Of a stretch of DNA of 64,000 nt, positions 59,376 to 64,000 are shown piece after piece. Source of the DNA: Paenibacillus sp. DMB5 (GTDB lineage Bacteria; Bacillota; Bacilli; Paenibacillales; Paenibacillaceae); contig NZ_LRAC01000087.1 in NCBI RefSeq assembly GCF_001517085.1, positions 84,703-148,702 on the forward strand, in the 5' to 3' direction. Each line of letters opens with the position of its first letter. Positions within the stretch are counted from its first letter, which is position 1. The notes below the pieces were generated by a model, which was given only the letters and a program-made list of their open reading frames with translations, was not told the DNA's origin and did not search any database. A program made the translations under genes and the position numbers.

Positions 59376-60509
59376 ATGATTATTGGCGTACCTAAAGAGA
59401 TCAAGAATAACGAAAACCGTGTTGCGATTACACCTGCAGGTGTTGTCAGCCTGGTAGCTGAAGGCCATAAAGTACTGGTGGAAGCCGGAGCCGGAACGGG
59501 CAGCGGATTCCTGAACGAAGAATATGCTGCAGCCGGTGCCGAGCTGATTGCAGACGCAGCTGCGGTATGGGCTGCCGCTGAAATGGTAATGAAGGTTAAA
59601 GAACCGCTGGAAAGCGAATATGGCTACTTCCGTCCGGGCCTGATCCTGTTCACCTATCTCCACCTGGCTCCGGAGCCGGCGCTTGCCGCTGCACTGAAAG
59701 ACAAGGGCGTATTTGCAATCGGCTATGAAACGGTAGTGGACGGCCGCACGCTGCCGCTGCTTACACCAATGAGCGAAGTGGCTGGCCGGATGTCCGTGCA
59801 GCTGGGGGCACAGTTCCTGCAAAAGAACTACGGCGGACAAGGCATTCTGCTATCCGGTGTTCCCGGCGTCAGCAGAGGCAAGGTCAGCATTATCGGCGGC
59901 GGTGTAGTCGGAACAAATGCCGCGAAAATGGCGATCGGCCTCGGCGCCGAAGTAACGATTATTGACCTGAGTGCTGACAGACTGCGTCAGCTGGACGATA
60001 TTTTCGGCTCGCAGATCAGCACGCTGATCTCCAACCCTTACAACATTGCCAAAGCCGTAGCTGAAGCCGACCTCCTGGTAGGTGCAGTGCTGATTCCGGG
60101 CGCCAAAGCACCGAAGCTGGTTACTGAAGAAATGGTCAAAGCGATGAAGCCGGGCTCGGTTATCGTCGACGTAGCCATCGACCAGGGCGGAATCGTCGAA
60201 ACGATTGACCGCGTAACAACCCATGACAATCCGGTATTCGAGAAGCATGGCGTGCTGCACTATTCCGTAGCCAATATGCCGGGAGCTGTAGCCAAAACAT
60301 CGACCATTGCATTAACCAACGTAACCGTTCCGTATGCACTGCAAATAGCAAATAAAGGTGTATTCCAGGCGATCGAAGACAATGCCGGCCTGAAGAGCGG
60401 CGTCAACGTAGCTAACGGCAAAATCACCTGTCAGGCCGTAGCGGAAGCTCTTGGGGAAGAGTACTTCACGGTAGAGAAAGCAGTAGAGCAGGAGTTCACT
60501 CTGATCTAG
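59376..60509 (+). CDS. ald: Alanine dehydrogenase
   Basis: A 377-residue NAD-dependent L-alanine dehydrogenase that converts alanine and pyruvate into each other, important for using alanine and for sporulation in Bacillus. The N-terminal [31 protein letters not shown] and LHLAPEP carry the substrate-binding Lys and His; [19 protein letters not shown] binds NAD. GGGAGCG lies upstream. An extended -10, TGtTATGAT, is at 59326-59334. The next gene is the AdeR-like regulator, as in Bacillus subtilis. Confidence 0.96.
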   Translation: MIIGVPKEIKNNENRVAITPAGVVSLVAEGHKVLVEAGAGTGSGFLNEEYAAAGAELIADAAAVWAAAEMVMKVKEPLESEYGYFRPGLILFTYLHLAPEPALAAALKDKGVFAIGYETVVDGRTLPLLTPMSEVAGRMSVQLGAQFLQKNYGGQGILLSGVPGVSRGKVSIIGGGVVGTNAAKMAIGLGAEVTIIDLSADRLRQLDDIFGSQISTLISNPYNIAKAVAEADLLVGAVLIPGAKAPKLVTEEMVKAMKPGSVIVDVAIDQGGIVETIDRVTTHDNPVFEKHGVLHYSVANMPGAVAKTSTIALTNVTVPYALQIANKGVFQAIEDNAGLKSGVNVANGKITCQAVAEALGEEYFTVEKAVEQEFTLI

Positions 60510-60587
60510 CATTGTGTTCAGCCTGAGCATAGAGAGAAGAAAGGCATACAGGAACCTATAGAGAGCAGAGGGGTATACTTTTGTGGG

Positions 60588-60612
60588 CCGGCGGCATCCG
60601 CCGGTTTTTTTT
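60588..60612 (+). terminator. Terminator after ald
   Basis: CCGGCGG and CCGCCGG enclose CAT and are followed by eight T residues. Confidence 0.92.
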
Positions 60613-60690
60613 GTTGCTGTAAACCCTGAGTACAGGGCAGGAAGGCGGGATACATGATCTTATTTTCCCGAAAGAAGCCATTCGGCTGAG

Positions 60691-60825
60691 CTAACGGACC
60701 CCAGAGCTCTTATTTTCTCCCCAAGCCCCCTTTATACTCCGAATTTCGGTATATAAGGTCGCTGGTGTCCGTTAGGATAGATAAAAAGCGGTTTTTCCAT
60801 AAATAAGCGCATCTGAATCCGTTAA
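60691..60825. repeat. CTAACGGAC inverted repeat element, copy C
   Basis: CTAACGGAC at 60691-60699 pairs with GTCCGTTAG at 60767-60775, again an 85-bp span. A degenerate right arm ATCCGTTAA lies 50 bp further at 60817-60825. Sequence just before 60691 resembles the unit between the two left arms of copy A. Confidence 0.8.
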
Positions 60826-60841
60826 AGCAGACAGTATGCTA

Positions 60842-60855
60842 ACAAGTTAACTTGT
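60842..60855. promoter_or_regulatory. Perfect 14-bp palindrome upstream of adeR
   Basis: ACAAGTTAACTTGT is perfectly symmetric and lies about 80 bases before the candidate -35 of the regulator gene. It could bind a dimeric regulator. Confidence 0.35.
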
Positions 60856-60932
60856 AGGTTGAAGGGCTATTATACCAGGAAATGTTTTTACAAATAAACC
60901 CTTTACGTGTAAGGTTTTCTTTCATAAACCTA

Positions 60933-60961
60933 TAGCCAGCTGCCAATCTGAGTAATATAAT
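60933..60961 (+). promoter_or_regulatory. Candidate promoter of the AdeR-like gene
   Basis: TAGCCA (60933-60938) and TATAAT (60956-60961) are 17 bp apart, 43 bases before the start. Confidence 0.5.
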
Positions 60962-61004
60962 GTAAACACCTATACGTACAAGATCCGGTATTCTTCAGGC
61001 TGGG

Positions 61005-62276
61005 GTGGGAACATTGACAGAAACAGAGGCAGGGCTAACATTTGACCGTTTTTTTGACAGTATGGAATCCTTGGCGGATACCATCAGCGAATCGCTGCAG
61101 TCCCAGGTAACAATAGAGGATAGTAACCACCATGTCATTGGTTATAGCTCCCATCAGTTTGAGAGTGATCCGGCGCGTATCTCCACCATTATCGGCAAAC
61201 GTGTGCCCAACACTGTTATCATCGGACTCCGCAAAAAAGGCGTTATGCATCAGCTTGAAAATACCGCGCATCCCATCCGCATTCCGGCCGTAATGGAGGT
61301 TGGCCTTGGTCCGCGCCTGGCCATGTGCATCAAGCATCAGCAGGAGATTCTGGGTTACATCTGGGTCGTTGACCGCGGAAACCTCGCTGAAGGGTATGCC
61401 GAGGGGGTAGTGGAGAAGGCGGCGGGTATCGCCGGACGTTATCTGCTTAAACAGCGTGGCTGGAAAAACAGGCAGGACAAGGCGTTCGAGGACTTTTTCT
61501 GGAAGCTTCTGACCTCGCATTATGACAGTGAGCCGCGTATCCGCCAGGAGGCGGAGAGCTGGTCCATTCTGCTGCCGGAGAGCTATTACATCGGGGTAAT
61601 CGAGAGCGACAGAGTGATTGGTGAGTCCTTTCTGCTGCGTCTGCGGCAGACGATGGATGCTTACGCCGGGCAGCGACTGCTGTTTGTGACGGCTGAGCAT
61701 AACCGGCTGATTCTGTTATTTTCTTTTGTTTTCCCGGTGGATGAAACGGCGGTTCTGTCCTCGTTCGTGCACAAGCTGCTTGCGGACATGAGCCGCAGTG
61801 AAGGCTGCAGGCTTGCAGCCGGATGCAGTCCCGGTTACCGGGAATATACCTCAGCCGCAACGGCCTACCGTGAAGCCCTGGCGGTGCTGGAGATCAAAAA
61901 GCTGCTCCCTTACCATGCCCGCAGTCTGCTGCTCTACGATGAAATCGGCTTTTGGGCCTATGTTCCGGCGATGATTGAACAGAAGCGCAGCCGGCCCCGC
62001 CGCAGTGCGTTGCTGGAGCCGGTTAAGGCGCATGACCGTGAGCACAAAAGCGATTTTCTTAAAACCATTGCGGTCTACCTCACCCTGGACGGGAACCTGA
62101 AGGAGGCTGCCGCATTTTTGCATATCCATACCAACACCCTGATGTACCGGCTGAACCGGATCGCCGAAATTACCGGCAGAAGCCTGAAGGAGACGGATTA
62201 CCGGACTTCGGTCTATCTGGATCTGCTTACGGAGGAGACGGCGCAGGTGAACGGGTGGTTTCCGTTTATTAGTTGA
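61005..62276 (+). CDS. adeR: PucR/CdaR-family regulator, probably AdeR (activator of ald)
   Basis: A 423-residue regulator with an N-terminal sensor region, a CdaR GGDEF-like middle domain (about 185-300) and a C-terminal PucR-type HTH, LKEAAAFLHIHTNTLMYRLN. In Bacillus subtilis a protein of this type activates ald from the adjacent locus, and here it directly follows ald, so the same role is inferred. The start may be GTG 61005 or TTG 61014; GGGGTGGGA overlaps the first and suits the second. It has its own promoter. Confidence 0.78.
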   Translation: MGTLTETEAGLTFDRFFDSMESLADTISESLQSQVTIEDSNHHVIGYSSHQFESDPARISTIIGKRVPNTVIIGLRKKGVMHQLENTAHPIRIPAVMEVGLGPRLAMCIKHQQEILGYIWVVDRGNLAEGYAEGVVEKAAGIAGRYLLKQRGWKNRQDKAFEDFFWKLLTSHYDSEPRIRQEAESWSILLPESYYIGVIESDRVIGESFLLRLRQTMDAYAGQRLLFVTAEHNRLILLFSFVFPVDETAVLSSFVHKLLADMSRSEGCRLAAGCSPGYREYTSAATAYREALAVLEIKKLLPYHARSLLLYDEIGFWAYVPAMIEQKRSRPRRSALLEPVKAHDREHKSDFLKTIAVYLTLDGNLKEAAAFLHIHTNTLMYRLNRIAEITGRSLKETDYRTSVYLDLLTEETAQVNGWFPFIS

Positions 62277-62403
62277 AGGTTTAACTGCTCCATATCTACT
62301 CAGCTCAAAGAACGTAAATAACCAAAGTAGCAAGCACCAATGGACGCCCTGACACGTACAATAACCTATATTCTGTGAAGGAATCAGGAAAGGGGCTGAC
62401 AGA

Positions 62404-63129
62404 ATGGGGTTAGGCTATGGCTCACCCGGCGGTTCGAGCTTTGAGCAGCAGATGCGGGCAGAGATAATAGAGGCGGCAATTTTAATGAGTGTAGGCAAAA
62501 CGGATTTCTCCAATTTTAAAAACTCCCGCTGCAATCCACAGTATTGGAACCGTACGGCTGGCGGCGGATTTGAATTGAAGCCGGGAGTGCGCCCTTCAGC
62601 GGCGATTAACGATATTTTTGTGAATGGTCAGCTGTATGCGTTTGAATGTGCAATGGCGATGGTGATGATTCTTTACAAAGCGACCATTGCTTCAATCGGG
62701 GCAGAGGCGTTTGACCGCTATTTTACGGACCTTTATCTCTGGGACTGGAATTATGACAGCAATCTGCAGATGATCACTACCTTCAACAAGTATGAGATGC
62801 AGGCGGGGGATGTTGTGTATTTCAAAAATCCTGACCATGACCCGGAGCTGCCGGAGTGGCAGGGTGAAAATGCCATTATGCTTGGTGCGGACCGCTACTA
62901 CGGGCATGGACTGGGCATCAAGAGTGCTGAGGAAATGATCACTTCTCTTAACAGGAAAAGAGTGCCGGGCAGCCGGACGTCTGCTTATTTGACGGATGAG
63001 GCGCTGCACCCGAATTTCGACTATATCAGCGGACTTGCGGCGAGAAGCGGTGTGCCGGCGGTAAAGGGGAACAGCGGGAAAAATACAGTATATTCGAGAA
63101 TCGGTGTCCGGACTTATATTTATAAGTAG
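62404..63129 (+). CDS. tgl: Protein-glutamine gamma-glutamyltransferase (spore coat)
   Basis: A 241-residue spore-coat transglutaminase that cross-links coat proteins through Gln-Lys bonds. The catalytic cysteine is C82 in LYAFECAMAMVMI. WDWNYDSNLQM, GDVVYFKNPDHDP and LGADRYYGHGLGI match Bacillus Tgl. Compared with what I recall of B. subtilis Tgl the N-terminus is about 35 residues shorter, and the C-terminus has an added Gly/Asn/Val-rich part. AAAGGGG lies upstream of the ATG. A terminator follows, then a collagen-like protein gene, which fits a spore-surface region. Confidence 0.9.
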   Translation: MGLGYGSPGGSSFEQQMRAEIIEAAILMSVGKTDFSNFKNSRCNPQYWNRTAGGGFELKPGVRPSAAINDIFVNGQLYAFECAMAMVMILYKATIASIGAEAFDRYFTDLYLWDWNYDSNLQMITTFNKYEMQAGDVVYFKNPDHDPELPEWQGENAIMLGADRYYGHGLGIKSAEEMITSLNRKRVPGSRTSAYLTDEALHPNFDYISGLAARSGVPAVKGNSGKNTVYSRIGVRTYIYK

Positions 63130-63177
63130 CCTATCCGGCAATGGCCGGGGATTAAATCAATATGATGCTAAACAAGG

Positions 63178-63211
63178 ACTGTTCTTAAGCTGCGGCTGGA
63201 ACAGTTTTTTT
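63178..63211 (+). terminator. Terminator after tgl
   Basis: ACTGTTC and GAACAGT form a stem around a 14-base loop, followed by a run of T. The 63212-63480 gap holds only short open frames on both strands that I do not regard as genes. Confidence 0.75.
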
Positions 63212-63485
63212 GTGCGCTTCAGCCTGATTTGCTGTGAGTGCCGCTGATAAGTCCACACCGAACAAACCAGCCGGAATATTACTATATAAATCACTCAGCC
63301 GGCCGCCGCCGGTTAAGTCGTCCAAGCTGTGGAACGGGTGGCTTATAAGCGGCAGGGAGGCTGAGAGAGGGAGGAATGGCCGTAAGCTGGCGCGGCAGTA
63401 TGCCCGTTCTGCGTACAAAAGCCATTCTATTGCTGTGCAGTGAACAGTGCAGATTCATAATCTAAAACGGGGAAGTGGTGTTGGA

Positions 63486-64000
<515 letters not shown>

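Noticed and set aside
63185..63443. Short open frames on both strands between tgl and the collagen gene
   Set aside because: No ribosome binding site, no family resemblance, and they overlap each other.

Overview
The window looks like chromosome of a spore-forming, plant-polysaccharide-degrading Firmicute, most likely a Paenibacillus. The clues are SLH-anchored exoproteins, LplABC/YtcP-type sugar ABC importers with a YesN-type membrane regulator, many AraC regulators, a spore-coat transglutaminase next to a collagen-like protein, an ald/adeR-type pair, and Bacillus-type promoters and ribosome binding sites. No phage, plasmid, transposase, rRNA or CRISPR was seen. The only RNA gene found is tRNA-Leu(CAG).

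Layout. 1-8.1 kb: a GH3 beta-glycosidase with inverted domain order, an LprI-like lipoprotein, a small LSm-like/glycine-rich protein on the minus strand, and a LamG-Ig-GH51 arabinofuranosidase. 8.4-15.2 kb: a CHASE4-GGDEF-EAL c-di-GMP protein, an AraC regulator, an HTH-BtrH fusion, a nucleotidyltransferase-like protein and the tRNA. 15.8-21.2 kb: an AraC regulator divergent from a GH38 alpha-mannosidase/GH105 operon. 21.8-31 kb: a myo-inositol catabolic locus, iolG-iolB, a LacI-type regulator, then iolC-iolA-iolD-iolE. 32.2-41.9 kb: a YesN-type regulator and a six-gene sugar uptake operon (binding protein, two permeases, TIM-barrel epimerase, an unknown protein, an unknown alpha/alpha-barrel enzyme). 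41.9-49.2 kb: a MATE exporter and a giant subtilase with cohesin-like, dockerin-like and SLH modules. 49.4-52.6 kb: an HTH-TPR regulator, udk and a threonine aldolase-like enzyme. 53-57.7 kb, minus strand: flippase, pyruvyl transferase and glycosyltransferase, then a mutarotase-like protein. 58-62.3 kb: an M20 amidohydrolase, ald and an AdeR-like regulator. 62.4-64 kb: tgl and the start of a collagen-repeat protein that runs off the window.

How it works together. Most of the DNA serves capture and breakdown of plant glycans and inositol. The best regulatory evidence is at the inositol locus: both iol transcription units have a sigma-A-type promoter with 17-bp spacing followed at the same distance by an identical 15-bp operator, with a LacI-family gene between them and a cre-like site before iolC.

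Two cautions and one novelty. Four genes (GH51, CHASE4-GGDEF-EAL, GH38 and the unknown alpha/alpha enzyme) are each broken by one frameshift, all four in the direction of one lost base. This looks more like consensus error than decay, but cannot be settled here. Several intergenic gaps carry inverted or tandem repeats of unrelated sequence that share a 50-52 bp period; this is the most unusual structure found.
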